A stretch of 64,000 nt of DNA from an uncultured Eubacteriales bacterium (GTDB lineage Bacteria > Bacillota > Clostridia > Oscillospirales > CAG-272): contig CAKRYT010000001.1 of the NCBI GenBank assembly GCA_934432675.1, positions 1 through 64,000 on the forward strand, read 5' to 3'. Position numbers and translations under genes: made by a program. Below the pieces are notes generated by a model that saw nothing but the letters and a program-made list of their open reading frames with translations, was not told where the DNA came from and searched no databases. How positions within the stretch are numbered: the stretch's first letter is position 1; each line of letters starts with the position of its first letter. This document shows, in pieces, positions 16,760-25,384 of the stretch.

Positions 16760-17347
16760 ATGACGTACGACGAACTGTTCGGAAAAATGGAGGAGTTGCG
16801 CGGCACCTACAATGCGTTTGCCGTCGCGATTGACGGTATGGCAGGGGCGGGAAAGACGACGCTCGCCGCGTACCTCTCCAAAAAATACGGTGCCCCCGTG
16901 GTGCATCTCGATGACTTTCGCCTGCCGCCCGCAGAGCGGCCGAAAGGCTGGGAGACGATCCCCGGCGGCGACGTGGACTTTGAACGCTTTGAGGAGGAGA
17001 TCGTCGCCCCGTGGATGGAGAAACGGCCGCTCGTCTATACGACGGTCGACCCCGTGACGGGCGAGATGCTCGACCGCCGCGCCCTCCCGGACGGGCAGAT
17101 GTTCCTGTTTGAGGGTACCTATATCATGCACCCCATGATCCGTGACTTTTTTGACCTGCGGCTCTTTGTCCGTGTGGGGGCAGAGGAGCAGGCGCGCAGA
17201 CTCGCCGCCGCCAAGGTGCGGGCAGGGGCGTTGCCGACAGGGACGCGCCTCGATCTGGAACGGGCGTATTTTGACGCCTACATGACCGAGGCACTCGCCG
17301 ACGGCACCCTGGACGGGGGGATACCGCTCCCCGAGCCGAACGCATGA
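16760..17347 (+). CDS. uridine kinase-like P-loop protein
   Basis: A 195-residue cytoplasmic protein with Walker A DGMAGAGKTT (GMAGAGKT at 26-33), HLDDF as the acidic strand, and FEGTYIMHP then LRLFVRVGAEEQARRL, which follow the nucleoside kinase fold of the uridine kinase/PRK superfamily. It is slightly shorter than classical Udk and keeps the features of the small clostridial uridine-kinase-like group; the phosphorylated substrate is not certain. It starts 15 bp after the second CotH gene behind GAAGGAG and may be the third gene of that unit. Confidence 0.75.
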   Translation: MTYDELFGKMEELRGTYNAFAVAIDGMAGAGKTTLAAYLSKKYGAPVVHLDDFRLPPAERPKGWETIPGGDVDFERFEEEIVAPWMEKRPLVYTTVDPVTGEMLDRRALPDGQMFLFEGTYIMHPMIRDFFDLRLFVRVGAEEQARRLAAAKVRAGALPTGTRLDLERAYFDAYMTEALADGTLDGGIPLPEPNA

Positions 17348-17383
17348 GCGGTAAGCGTCGGTTTCCGTGTATATGCAGATAAC

Positions 17384-17431
17384 AAACGACTTCCCGGTCA
17401 CCCAAAGAGAGGTGTGACCGGGAAGTCGTTT
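17384..17431. terminator. bidirectional terminator between uridine kinase-like gene and MATE gene
   Basis: An 18-bp stem AAACGACTTCCCGGTCAC / GTGACCGGGAAGTCGTTT with a 12-nt loop; it serves the converging units. Confidence 0.85.
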
Positions 17432-17501
17432 TCGTGATGTCGGGCGGCGTCGGCGTCGGGCAAGGGGCAGACACCGCGGGGGAACGCGGCGGTACGTATG
17501 A

Positions 17502-18854
17502 TCAGTCGTGTGCGACCGGCACCCGGTCGCCTGCTCCCCATTTCGTTTTCGCGTAGAAAACGACGGAGAGAATCGTCGCGACGGTCCAGCCGATCGGCCA
17601 GGAGAGCCAGATACCCGTCGTGCCGAGTGCGGTGCGGGAGAGGACTTCGGCGAGCACCACCCGCAAAATCAGGTCGGTGAACGTCGCGACCATAAACTTC
17701 TTCATCATCCCCGCGCCGCGCAGAATGCCGTCGGAGACGAGTTTTGCCGCGACAACGAAGTAGAAGGGGGCGACGATACGCAAAAACAGTGTCCCCGATT
17801 CCATTGCGACCCCCGATGGATTGTCCAGGAATATCCGCAGGAGGAGACGACCCGCGAACTCGTACAGGAGCGCGAGCGGGACGCAGAGTGAGAAGACCAG
17901 TTTCAGCCCCGCACGGAAGCCGGATTTGATGCGGTCGTATTGGGCGGCACCGAGATTCTGTGCCGTAAAGTTGGAGATACCGTTGCCGAGTGTGGTCAGG
18001 GAGGTAATCACCATGTTGTTGAGTTTGATCGAGGCGGAATAACCCGCCATAACGGCAGGTCCGAAACCGTTAATCACGCTCTGGATCACGATATTCCCGA
18101 CGGAAATAAAACTCTGTTGGAGCGTGCTGGGTACCGCAACGGCGGCAAAACTGCGGAGATGGTGCCGGGAAAACACGTGACTTTTTTCCGTGGTCTTGAT
18201 CCGGCGGAAACGGCGGAACACCACGACGAGTGCCAGGACGCAACTGACCCCCTGGCAGAGGAACGTCGCCCATGCCACGCCGGCGACTCCCATGTCGAAT
18301 GCGGTGACGAAGAGAATGTCCACCCCGATGTTGGAGAGGGAGGAACAGGCGAGGAAGATAAACGGGGTCCTTGAATCGCCGAGTGCCGAGAAGATGCCGG
18401 TGGCCACGTTGTAGAGGAAGACGAAGGGGAGCCCCCAGATATAGATTTCGAGATACAGTTTTGAGTCTGCCAGCACTTCCTCCGGCGTTCTGATCAGGTG
18501 GAGGAGCCCGTTACAAAAGATCAGACCGACCGCCATGAGGACGGCACACACGGCCGCGCTGGTCAAGAGGGAGGTATAAACGGCAGTCTTCATATCGCCG
18601 TACCGTTTGGCACCGAACAACTGTGCGGCGATGACGGAACAGCCGATGTTGCATCCGAACGCAAAGGCGATGAAGATCAGGGTGATCTCATAACTGTTAC
18701 CGACTGCTGCGAGGGCATTGTCGCCGATGAATTGTCCGGCGACAAAACTGTCGGCTATATTATAGAGTTGCTGAAAAATAATGCTCCCGAACAGAGGCAG
18801 GCAAAACCTGCAAAGGACACTTTCCGGTTTGCCGACGGTCAGATCCTTGTTCAT
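17502..18854 (-). CDS. MATE family efflux transporter (1)
   Basis: A 450-residue membrane protein with twelve predicted helices. The N-terminal half has LCRFCLPLFGSIIFQQLYNIADSFVAGQFIG and the internal repeat recurs at about residue 230 (LQQSFISVGNIVIQSVINGFG). This is the NorM/DinF-like pattern of drug or metabolite/Na+ or H+ antiporters. Its ATG overlaps the TGA of the upstream cytidylate-kinase-like gene by four bases, so the two are translationally coupled. A divergent LysR regulator may control both. Substrate unknown. Confidence 0.9.
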   Translation of the reverse strand: MNKDLTVGKPESVLCRFCLPLFGSIIFQQLYNIADSFVAGQFIGDNALAAVGNSYEITLIFIAFAFGCNIGCSVIAAQLFGAKRYGDMKTAVYTSLLTSAAVCAVLMAVGLIFCNGLLHLIRTPEEVLADSKLYLEIYIWGLPFVFLYNVATGIFSALGDSRTPFIFLACSSLSNIGVDILFVTAFDMGVAGVAWATFLCQGVSCVLALVVVFRRFRRIKTTEKSHVFSRHHLRSFAAVAVPSTLQQSFISVGNIVIQSVINGFGPAVMAGYSASIKLNNMVITSLTTLGNGISNFTAQNLGAAQYDRIKSGFRAGLKLVFSLCVPLALLYEFAGRLLLRIFLDNPSGVAMESGTLFLRIVAPFYFVVAAKLVSDGILRGAGMMKKFMVATFTDLILRVVLAEVLSRTALGTTGIWLSWPIGWTVATILSVVFYAKTKWGAGDRVPVAHD

Positions 18855-19483
18855 TTGGTCTTGCCCTCCGCGTTCCGTTCGGCGACGGCGGCGGCAAGCA
18901 CGGCGGCGGCACCGTCGATGCCGTAATAACCGGACGAGATCATCATGTCATAACTGGCCGGCTCGCCCCAGGGTGTGTCGGAATAAAAATCAAAATACTT
19001 TTTCCGCAAACGGTCCACTTTTTCCGCTTTGTGGGCTGCCTCGCGCGTGCTGATGCCGTTACGGCGTGCTATGCGTTGTACACGGTCCTCGGTTTCGGCA
19101 TAGACGAACACGGACAGCACGTCATATCCCCTCTCACGCAGCAGAGCCGGTGCACAGCGACCGATGATCACGCAGGGACCCTGCGCGGCGATTTCCGAAA
19201 TCACCTTCTGTTCCGCCTCGAACACGCGTTCTTCCTCCGAATAGAAGGTCGCGCCGAGCGTGATGCTGTCGGCAAAGGCGTTGCCGGAGACCATGGTGCC
19301 GAGGCCGATCGGTTTTTCGTCGTCGGCTTCGACGGTCTCCTCCGTGAGCCCCGATTCCCGTGCGGCTCGCGTGATCAGCAGTTTGTCATAGCAGGCGATA
19401 CCGAGCCGCTCGGCCAGTTTTTCGCCGATTTCGCGTCCGCCGCTCCCGTATTGTCTGCCAATACAGATGATGGTGTGGTTCAT
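18851..19483 (-). CDS. cytidylate kinase-like protein
   Basis: A 210-residue P-loop protein of the cytidylate-kinase-like family. It begins NHTIICIGRQYGSGGREIGEKL, with a P-loop variant GRQYGSGGREIG rather than the GxxGxGKS of true Cmk. FARG-like signals are replaced by VIIGRCAPALL and VFVYAETEDRVQRIARRNGI. Such proteins are common in clostridia and their substrate is unknown. The start is placed behind AAGGAAG; the frame extends 27 codons upstream without a site. It is coupled to the MATE gene by an ATGA overlap, an association that might link nucleotide-like metabolite phosphorylation to export (inference). Confidence 0.85.
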   Translation of the reverse strand: MNHTIICIGRQYGSGGREIGEKLAERLGIACYDKLLITRAARESGLTEETVEADDEKPIGLGTMVSGNAFADSITLGATFYSEEERVFEAEQKVISEIAAQGPCVIIGRCAPALLRERGYDVLSVFVYAETEDRVQRIARRNGISTREAAHKAEKVDRLRKKYFDFYSDTPWGEPASYDMMISSGYYGIDGAAAVLAAAVAERNAEGKTK

Positions 19484-19530
19484 AAGATTTACTTCCTTTG
19501 CTTTCGGTTTTGGGAGTCGGAGAAGGACTC

Positions 19531-19559
19531 TTGACTCTTTTGCACCAGTACAGTATAAT
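19531..19559 (+). promoter_or_regulatory. lysR promoter
   Basis: TTGACT and TATAAT with a 17-bp spacer, reading toward the LysR gene. Confidence 0.7.
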
Positions 19560-19591
19560 ACCATCGTTGATATGTGTATAATCTTTATTTT

Positions 19592-19606
19592 ATATGGCGG
19601 TCATAT
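19592..19606. promoter_or_regulatory. candidate LysR-type operator
   Basis: ATATG-GCGGT-CATAT is a perfect 15-bp interrupted palindrome that also fits the T-N11-A rule for LysR-type regulators. It lies between the divergent lysR-like gene and the cytidylate-kinase-like/MATE pair. Confidence 0.5.
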
Positions 19607-19636
19607 CAAAAATATATATCTATGGTGGGGTGCCCG

Positions 19637-20530
19637 GTGAACATCAGTTACGATTATTATCGTGTTTTTTATTACGTGGCCAAGTGCGGTAACCTGACGC
19701 AGGCGGCAAAAATACTGCTGAATAACCAACCGAATCTGACGAGGGTCATCAAAACGCTCGAAAGTGAACTGGGCTGTCCGCTGTTTATCCGCAACAATCG
19801 GGGGATGTATCTGACCCCCGAGGGAGAACGATTGTTTGAGCACGTCAGGATTGCCGTTGAAAACTTGGAGGCGGGTGAGGCGGAGATCATCGAGAGCCGC
19901 AATTTGGAGCGAGGCTCTGTTTACGTTGCGGTGAGCGAGGTGGCGTTGCACTGCGTCCTGTTGCCTGTTTTGGGGGAGTATCGGACGCGCTACCCCGGCA
20001 TTCAGCTGAAAATCAGCAATCACTCCACGGCACAGGCGATCGATACCATCCGAAACGGAATTGCGGATATGGCGATCGTTACCACACCGACCACCCCGTC
20101 GGCAACGACCGAGGAGATCACCGTGCGGCCTTTTCGTGAGGTCGCGGTTTGCGGTCCGGCATTTTCCGAATTGCTCGGGAGGAGCGTAGGCTTTGAGGAA
20201 CTGTTGCGTTATCCGCTGGTCTCGCTCGGGACGCAGACGAAATCTTTTGAATGGTATACCGCGTTTTTTGCGGACAGGGGATTGCAATACCGACCTCACA
20301 TTGAAACGGCAACGGCGGATCAGATCCTGCCTCTGGTCAAGGCAAACCTCGGGGTCGGTTTCGTGCCGGAGGAGTTTTTGGCGGGCGTGACGGGCGTCTC
20401 GGTCATCCGGACGGAAGAGCCGCTCCCGACGCGGGAGATCCATATTGTGAAACGGCGGGAGCAGGAGGTCAGCCTCGCGGCAAAAGCACTTCTGCGCCTG
20501 ATCCTCTCGGCGGACACGGGAAAGATGTAA
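19637..20530 (+). CDS. LysR-family transcriptional regulator
   Basis: A 297-residue regulator with an N-terminal winged helix (NISYDYYRVFYYVAKCGNLT, LLNNQPNLTRVIKTLESELG, LFIRNNRGMYLTPEG). A linker helix and a type 2 periplasmic-binding-like effector domain follow (VYVAVSEVALHCVLLP, LLRYPLVSLGTQTKSFEW, VKANLGVGFVPEEF). I start at the GTG preceded by GGTGGGG; two ATGs upstream have no ribosome site. It is divergent from the cytidylate-kinase-like/MATE pair, which is the classical arrangement for a LysR regulator and its target. Confidence 0.92.
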   Translation: MNISYDYYRVFYYVAKCGNLTQAAKILLNNQPNLTRVIKTLESELGCPLFIRNNRGMYLTPEGERLFEHVRIAVENLEAGEAEIIESRNLERGSVYVAVSEVALHCVLLPVLGEYRTRYPGIQLKISNHSTAQAIDTIRNGIADMAIVTTPTTPSATTEEITVRPFREVAVCGPAFSELLGRSVGFEELLRYPLVSLGTQTKSFEWYTAFFADRGLQYRPHIETATADQILPLVKANLGVGFVPEEFLAGVTGVSVIRTEEPLPTREIHIVKRREQEVSLAAKALLRLILSADTGKM

Positions 20531-20639
20531 CGGTTGCCCTGATGGCACATCCGTTTTTCGCCACGGGGATGCCCGACGGGGGCAAGTGCCGTTTGTTTGT
20601 TTTTCACAATAGTAAAAAGTGTTTTTTGTACGCTTTGTA

Positions 20640-20668
20640 TTGACAATTCCATAAAGTTATGTTACCAT
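20640..20668 (+). promoter_or_regulatory. antiporter promoter
   Basis: TTGACA and TACCAT with a 17-bp spacer. The 110 bp before it contain inverted repeats followed by a T-rich stretch near 20590-20605 that may end the lysR transcript. Confidence 0.6.
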
Positions 20669-20711
20669 ACTGTCAGAGTCATTCTATTTGTTATTCGGAT
20701 CGAGGCATACT

Positions 20712-21998
20712 ATGGATATCTTTTTGAGCCTGGCGGTTGCGCTCCTTGCGGGGCTGTTCCTCTCTCGCCTGGCGAAGGTGCTTTCTTTGCCCGCGGTGAC
20801 GGCTTACCTCGTCGCCGGGGTGCTCCTTGGGCCTTACATCCTCGGGCAACTCGCGCAAGTCTCTGCGTTTTCGTGGCTTTCGCACCTGTTCTTCACGGAT
20901 GCCGAGCGTGTCGGCAGCCTGCATATCATCACGGAAGTAGCACTCGGCTTCATCGCCTTTTCCATCGGCAGCGAGTTCCGCTGGTCGAGCCTGAAACATA
21001 CCGGGCGGCAGGCGGCGGTGGTCGGTACGGTACAGGCGGTGGCGACGACGCTGGTCGTGGACGTTGCCCTCATCGTGCTCCACTTCCTTTTCCCGAATGT
21101 GATTTCGCTCGCGTCCGCCATCGTGCTCGGTGCCGTTGCCGCGGCGACGGCTCCTGCGACGACCATGATGGTTGTCCAGCAGTATAAGGCGAAAGGGGCT
21201 CTGACCTCCATCCTGCTTCCGATCGTCGCCCTTGACGATGCGGTGGGGCTGATCGTGTTCGCCGTCTCGTATGGGGTCGCCGGTGCTCTCGGTAGTGGCC
21301 GGGTGGACCTCATCTCCGTTTTGGTCAATCCGCTCCTGGAAATCGTCTGCTCGCTTGCCCTCGGGGCACTTATGGGTTTTCTCTTTACGTGGAGTGAGAA
21401 GTTCTTTCATTCACGGTCAAAGCGGCTGTCCATCTCGGTGGCGTTCGTGCTTCTGACGGTGGGGTTCTCCGTTGTTACCATTCCGATCGGCCGGGCGGAG
21501 ATCTCGTTTTCCAGTCTGCTTTCCTGCATGATGCTGGGGACGGTGTTCTGCAACGTCTGTGACTTTTCTGAGGAACTCATGGACAGGCTCTCCCGTTGGA
21601 CGGGCCCTCTGTACATACTGTTCTTCGTGTGCAGCGGTGCTTCGCTCGATCTGCGCGTCTTCGCGGATATCGGCATTGTGATCTGCGGATTTGCGTACGT
21701 GCTGTTCCGTATGGTCGGTAAGTATTTCGGTAACTATTTCAGTGCCAAGGCGATGAAGTGCGACCTGAACGTGCAGAAAAACCTGGGGATCGCTATGTTC
21801 CCGCAGGAGGGGGTCGCCCTCGGTATGGCGAGTGTCGCGGCATCGGGGCTCGGCACAGACGGCAATTTTGTAAAGATGATTACGCTTTTCGGGGTGCTGA
21901 TCTTCGAGTTGTTCAGCCCGATGCTCAGTAAATTCGCCCTGACCCGCTCCGGTGATATCACGCCGGAGAACAGACAGTCCTCACGCGGCAGGGCATGA
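20712..21998 (+). CDS. cation:proton antiporter (CPA2/KefB-like)
   Basis: A 428-residue polytopic membrane protein of the sodium/hydrogen exchanger family. MDIFLSLAVALLAGLFLSRL and KVLSLPAVTAYLVAGVLLGPYILG form the typical first helices, LGFIAFSIGSEF the third. The transport-site region reads PIVALDDAVGLIVFAVSYG, with the conserved Asp pair of electrogenic exchangers. There is no C-terminal RCK/TrkA-N domain, unlike KefB proper. The start is the ATG behind CGAGG; a TTG eight codons earlier overlaps the promoter region. It probably serves pH or Na+/K+ homeostasis and has its own promoter. Confidence 0.9.
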   Translation: MDIFLSLAVALLAGLFLSRLAKVLSLPAVTAYLVAGVLLGPYILGQLAQVSAFSWLSHLFFTDAERVGSLHIITEVALGFIAFSIGSEFRWSSLKHTGRQAAVVGTVQAVATTLVVDVALIVLHFLFPNVISLASAIVLGAVAAATAPATTMMVVQQYKAKGALTSILLPIVALDDAVGLIVFAVSYGVAGALGSGRVDLISVLVNPLLEIVCSLALGALMGFLFTWSEKFFHSRSKRLSISVAFVLLTVGFSVVTIPIGRAEISFSSLLSCMMLGTVFCNVCDFSEELMDRLSRWTGPLYILFFVCSGASLDLRVFADIGIVICGFAYVLFRMVGKYFGNYFSAKAMKCDLNVQKNLGIAMFPQEGVALGMASVAASGLGTDGNFVKMITLFGVLIFELFSPMLSKFALTRSGDITPENRQSSRGRA

Positions 21999-22039
21999 CC
22001 CACCGCTGAAATATGAGAGATTTGAAAAGGAGATTCGCA

Positions 22040-22270
22040 ATGAAAAAAGTGACGAAAACCGCTACCTACGATACCGAGACCGCTACCCTTGTGAAAAAGG
22101 TCACCGTCGGTTCTTTCGGTGAGACCACCGGTTATGAGGAATCCCTCTATGTGACCGATGACGGCAAGTACTTCCTGTATGTCAACGGCGGTGCCGACTC
22201 CAAGTATCCTTGTGAGGAAATCAAGGCACAGGTCGCAGTTGTCAACGCATGGAAGAAAGCCAATCTGTAA
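22040..22270 (+). CDS. conserved small protein, function unknown
   Basis: A 76-residue soluble, charged protein: MKKVTKTATYDTETATLVKK, then a strand-rich middle (YEESLYVTDDGKYFLYVNGG) and ending in VVNAWKKANL. There is no membrane segment and no recognised domain. Codon choice is strongly biased and the ribosome site AAAAGGAG is near ideal, which suggests high expression. It is flanked by the antiporter (41 bp upstream) and a clean terminator, so it may share the antiporter transcript. I do not recognise a function. Confidence 0.75.
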   Translation: MKKVTKTATYDTETATLVKKVTVGSFGETTGYEESLYVTDDGKYFLYVNGGADSKYPCEEIKAQVAVVNAWKKANL

Positions 22271-22293
22271 GAGTGTTCCCGACCCGCAATGTG

Positions 22294-22324
22294 AAAACGC
22301 CCGGTATCACCGGGCGTTTTCCTT
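22294..22324 (+). terminator. terminator after the small protein
   Basis: Arms AAAACGCCCGG / CCGGGCGTTTT with a 5-nt loop. Confidence 0.85.
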
Positions 22325-22353
22325 TTGACAGCGGGCATAACTTCTGTTACAAT
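22325..22353 (+). promoter_or_regulatory. tetR promoter
   Basis: TTGACA and TACAAT with a 17-bp spacer, starting at the foot of the preceding terminator. Confidence 0.75.
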
Positions 22354-22442
22354 AGGAGTGCAGGGTAACCCTCGCGCGTGTAAGATAAAGTGCAGGGCAG
22401 CACCCGCAGATGTTGGACAAAAAAGAGTCGGAGGGGACCCGG

Positions 22443-23048
22443 ATGAAGCAGACGGAGCGTCGCGAGCGGACGCGGGGAGAGATCGAGCGGGCGTTTATGT
22501 CACTCGTCTCGGAGCGCGGATTTGACCGCGTCAGCGTCAAGGACATCTGCCTGCGGGCGGATGTCAACCGCAATACGTTTTACTTGCACTATACCGATAA
22601 GGATGACCTTGCGCGGGCACTTTTGGATCGTATGATGATGGCGCAGATCGGTGCACTGGCAGAGGAGGCGTCGACCATGTCGGAGGCGACCCCCGAACGC
22701 ATCGAGGAGATCGTGCGTCGCATGCTCGGCATGCTGTATGCGGACAGGCAGTTTTACCGCGTGTTTTTGACCGATGAGGGGCTTTCCCGCCATGTGCGCC
22801 CTCTGCAAAGGCTCACGTATCGCATGGTGGTTGCCCGTGCCAGCCGCCCGGTCTCGGAGGTTGCCCTCGACTATATCATCAGCGGGGTGATCGGCGTGCT
22901 CACCACCTTTCTCTCCTCCCACGGCCGGGAGATCGACGAGATCGCCCCGGGGCTTGCCCGACTCCTTTACCGTTCGTTCGGAGAGTTGCATACCGACCCA
23001 GAGGCGCATGCGGTCATCGTGCCGGAGACGACGCGCCCCGCGCCCTGA
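22443..23048 (+). CDS. TetR-family transcriptional regulator
   Basis: A 201-residue regulator. The N-terminal helix-turn-helix is clear: RRERTRGEIERAFMSLVSER, then FDRVSVKDICLRADVNRNTFYLHY. The C-terminal half resembles the TetR_C domain of small clostridial members (YADRQFYRVFLTDEGLSRH, LDYIISGVIGVLTTFLS). The ATG with GGAGGGG in front is preferred over one eleven codons upstream. It has its own promoter and terminator and no obvious partner; the pot operon converges on it. Confidence 0.88.
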   Translation: MKQTERRERTRGEIERAFMSLVSERGFDRVSVKDICLRADVNRNTFYLHYTDKDDLARALLDRMMMAQIGALAEEASTMSEATPERIEEIVRRMLGMLYADRQFYRVFLTDEGLSRHVRPLQRLTYRMVVARASRPVSEVALDYIISGVIGVLTTFLSSHGREIDEIAPGLARLLYRSFGELHTDPEAHAVIVPETTRPAP

Positions 23049-23082
23049 CGCAGTTTGCCGGGGATTGTACTGACAAAATACA

Positions 23083-23114
23083 GGCGCACCCGCCGTGGCG
23101 GGTGCGCCCCTTTT
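23083..23114 (+). terminator. terminator after tetR
   Basis: Arms GGCGCACCCGCC / GGCGGGTGCGCC with a 2-nt apparent loop, followed by CCTTTT. Confidence 0.75.
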
Positions 23115-23195
23115 GTTTTTCGGAAAGCGTGAGGTCCCGGGCGTTTGCACGGCACCCCAAGGGGAGGCGCGCTTATCACCGTCGGCGACAGGGTT

Positions 23196-24563
23196 TTATT
23201 CTTTTGGGGCGGAGTTTGCTGCCGCGTCCTGCCCGCAGGTCGGCTCGGGCGGGGGTGTTGCACCGCCTGCGGAGACCGCTGCGCTTGCCGCCTCGACGTG
23301 ACGGTAGTAGTCACGCATGCGCTTTTTCTTTTGCACCGCTACGGTGATGCCGAGCGTCGCCACGAGGACGACGATGGCGGCGGAGACGACGTGCACCCAT
23401 GCCTCGACGGAGTTTTCCGTTTTGAGGCTCTCCCAGAGCATATTGACGTAGTCCTGAATCTCGGGGGTGAAGCTGTGGTAGTAGGGGTCCTCGAACGGGT
23501 AATTGTCGTTGGCACCCTCCGTACCGTAGAGGATTTCCATGGCGTCCTCGCCCATATCCTCCCGGTACGTCTCGCTGTTATAGACGAGACTGTTCGGCGA
23601 CGCATAGCCGATGTATTCCGCGTTGGCTACGGCGGCGTCTTCGGAGAGCATGAAGTTGATATATTCGATGGCGAGTTCCTTGTTCTGCGCGTTTGCGGGG
23701 ATGCACATGGCGTCCACAAACACGTTCGTCCCCTCGGTGGGGTAGTAGAACGCGAGCGCGTCGTTATCCTCGACCATCGTGATATAGTCCCCGGCGTAGT
23801 AGGCACCGATCGCAGCGGAGCCGCCGGTCATCTTGTTGAAGATCTCGTCGCTGACGTATGCCTGGACGAGGGGTTTCTGCTCGATGAGTTTTTGGAGGGC
23901 TCGGTCCCAGTCGGCTTTGTCCACCGAGTTGATGTCGATGCCGAGCAGGTACTGCGCGGTGCCGAAACCGTCGCGCGGGTTGTTGAACTGCAAGATCTTG
24001 CCGCGGTATTTCTCGTCCCAGAGCAGGTCCCAGCTCCGCCGCGCCGCGTCCTCTTCGTCCACCAGGGTGGTGTTGTAGATGACGCCGATCATGCCGTAGG
24101 AGTAGGCGACGGTGTATTTCTCCTCCGGGTCGTAGTATTTACCGCAGAAGTCCCTGTTGATATACCGGTAGTTTTCCACCGTTTCCGCGGGGTTGAAGGC
24201 GTACAGCATCCCTTCCTCCGCCATCTTCTGGATCATGTAGTCGGAGGGTATCACGATGTCGTAGTTGCCGGCACCGCTTTGGAGCTTTGCATACATATCC
24301 TCGTTTGTGGCGTAGGTGGAGTAGTTGACGGTCACCTTTTTCCCGGTCTTCGCGTAATAATACTTTTCAAATTCCTTGTTGGTGTTGTAGGAGCCCTCAA
24401 AACCGTCGGAAATATACTCGCCCCAGTTATACACGTTCAGGGTAAGTCCCCCGCGGGAGGCGGGCTGTTCATCCTCGTCCCGTCCGCCGCAGGAGACGGA
24501 GAGGGCAAGTGCGGAGACGGTCAGGGCGAGGAGCAGGAGACAGGATACGATGCGTTGTTTCAT
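23196..24563 (-). CDS. potD: spermidine/putrescine ABC transporter, substrate-binding protein
   Basis: Binds polyamines outside the cell for the PotABC importer. The 455-residue protein has a signal sequence with lipobox SVSC (Cys near 25), then LNVYNWGEYISDGFE, YDIVIPSDYMIQKM, VAYSYGMIGVIYNTTLV, SYVSDEIF-like positions and IPANAQNKELAIEYINFML, all typical of PotD. It also has an extra C-terminal segment: a membrane helix at about 393-413 (VVSAAIVVLVATLGITVAV) followed by a basic tail and about 40 residues. Anchors at both ends are unusual. Its start overlaps the potC stop by four bases. Confidence 0.93.
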   Translation of the reverse strand: MKQRIVSCLLLLALTVSALALSVSCGGRDEDEQPASRGGLTLNVYNWGEYISDGFEGSYNTNKEFEKYYYAKTGKKVTVNYSTYATNEDMYAKLQSGAGNYDIVIPSDYMIQKMAEEGMLYAFNPAETVENYRYINRDFCGKYYDPEEKYTVAYSYGMIGVIYNTTLVDEEDAARRSWDLLWDEKYRGKILQFNNPRDGFGTAQYLLGIDINSVDKADWDRALQKLIEQKPLVQAYVSDEIFNKMTGGSAAIGAYYAGDYITMVEDNDALAFYYPTEGTNVFVDAMCIPANAQNKELAIEYINFMLSEDAAVANAEYIGYASPNSLVYNSETYREDMGEDAMEILYGTEGANDNYPFEDPYYHSFTPEIQDYVNMLWESLKTENSVEAWVHVVSAAIVVLVATLGITVAVQKKKRMRDYYRHVEAASAAVSAGGATPPPEPTCGQDAAANSAPKE

Positions 24564-25384
24564 GCTTTTTTGACCCCCGCTTTCTTGGCTTCTTTGGCGG
24601 CACGCACGTTCGAGAAGATGAGCAGTGCGAACACCGTAACGATGACGAGTGTCGAGAGCGCATACATATCGGGCGTGACCTTTTTCTTGGTCATGGAATA
24701 GATGAGGAGGGGAAGCGTCTGGAATTTCGACGAGCCGACGAAATAGGAAATGACGAAATCATCGAGCGAGAGCGTGAACGCCATGACGAATCCGGAGAGC
24801 ACCCCGGGGAGGATGTTCGGGAGTTCGACCTTGAAGAAGGATTGCACCGGGGTACAGCCGAGGTCGAGTGCCGCCTCGGTGAGAGATTTGCCCAGCCCTT
24901 CCACACGCGGCAGAACGGACAGGATGACGTAGGGCAGGCAGAACGTCGTGTGCGCGAGGAGCATGTGGATAAAGCCCATATCGTCGTAGTTCGCGCCGAT
25001 GATGCCCACCACGGCGACGAAAAAGAGCATCATCGACATACCGGTCACGATGTCCGGGTTCATCATCGGGATGTTCGTGACGGCGAGGACGGCCTTTTTC
25101 AGCAGTTTGCTCTTCATGCGGTGGATGCCCGCCGCCGCCGCAGTGCCGATGACGGTCGCGAGCGCGGAGGAACAGATTGCGAGGACGAGCGTATTGCGGA
25201 GTGCCGCAAAGGTCTCGGGCGAGCGGAACAGTTCACGGTACCAGCGCAGGCTGAATCCCGTGAAGACGGCCGTGCTGTTCGATGCATTGAAGGAGAAGAA
25301 AATAAGAGTCAGGATCGGGATATACAGAATGCCGAAAATGATGGTCAGATAGATCTTCGACAGGTATTTGGAGGTCTTCGTCAT
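24560..25384 (-). CDS. potC: spermidine/putrescine ABC transporter, permease PotC
   Basis: A 274-residue inner permease with six helices. The EAA loop LTEAALDLGCTPVQSFFKVELP, which contacts the ATPase, lies near 180-200, and FFSFNASNSTAVFTGFSLRWYREL is the typical PotC N-terminal region. ATGA overlaps join it to potB before and potD after, so the four genes form one coupled operon. Confidence 0.95.
   Translation of the reverse strand: MTKTSKYLSKIYLTIIFGILYIPILTLIFFSFNASNSTAVFTGFSLRWYRELFRSPETFAALRNTLVLAICSSALATVIGTAAAAGIHRMKSKLLKKAVLAVTNIPMMNPDIVTGMSMMLFFVAVVGIIGANYDDMGFIHMLLAHTTFCLPYVILSVLPRVEGLGKSLTEAALDLGCTPVQSFFKVELPNILPGVLSGFVMAFTLSLDDFVISYFVGSSKFQTLPLLIYSMTKKKVTPDMYALSTLVIVTVFALLIFSNVRAAKEAKKAGVKKA

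Noticed and set aside
23145..24701. A 518-codon open frame opposite potD
   Set aside because: Antisense shadow; potD has clear family motifs and an operon context.
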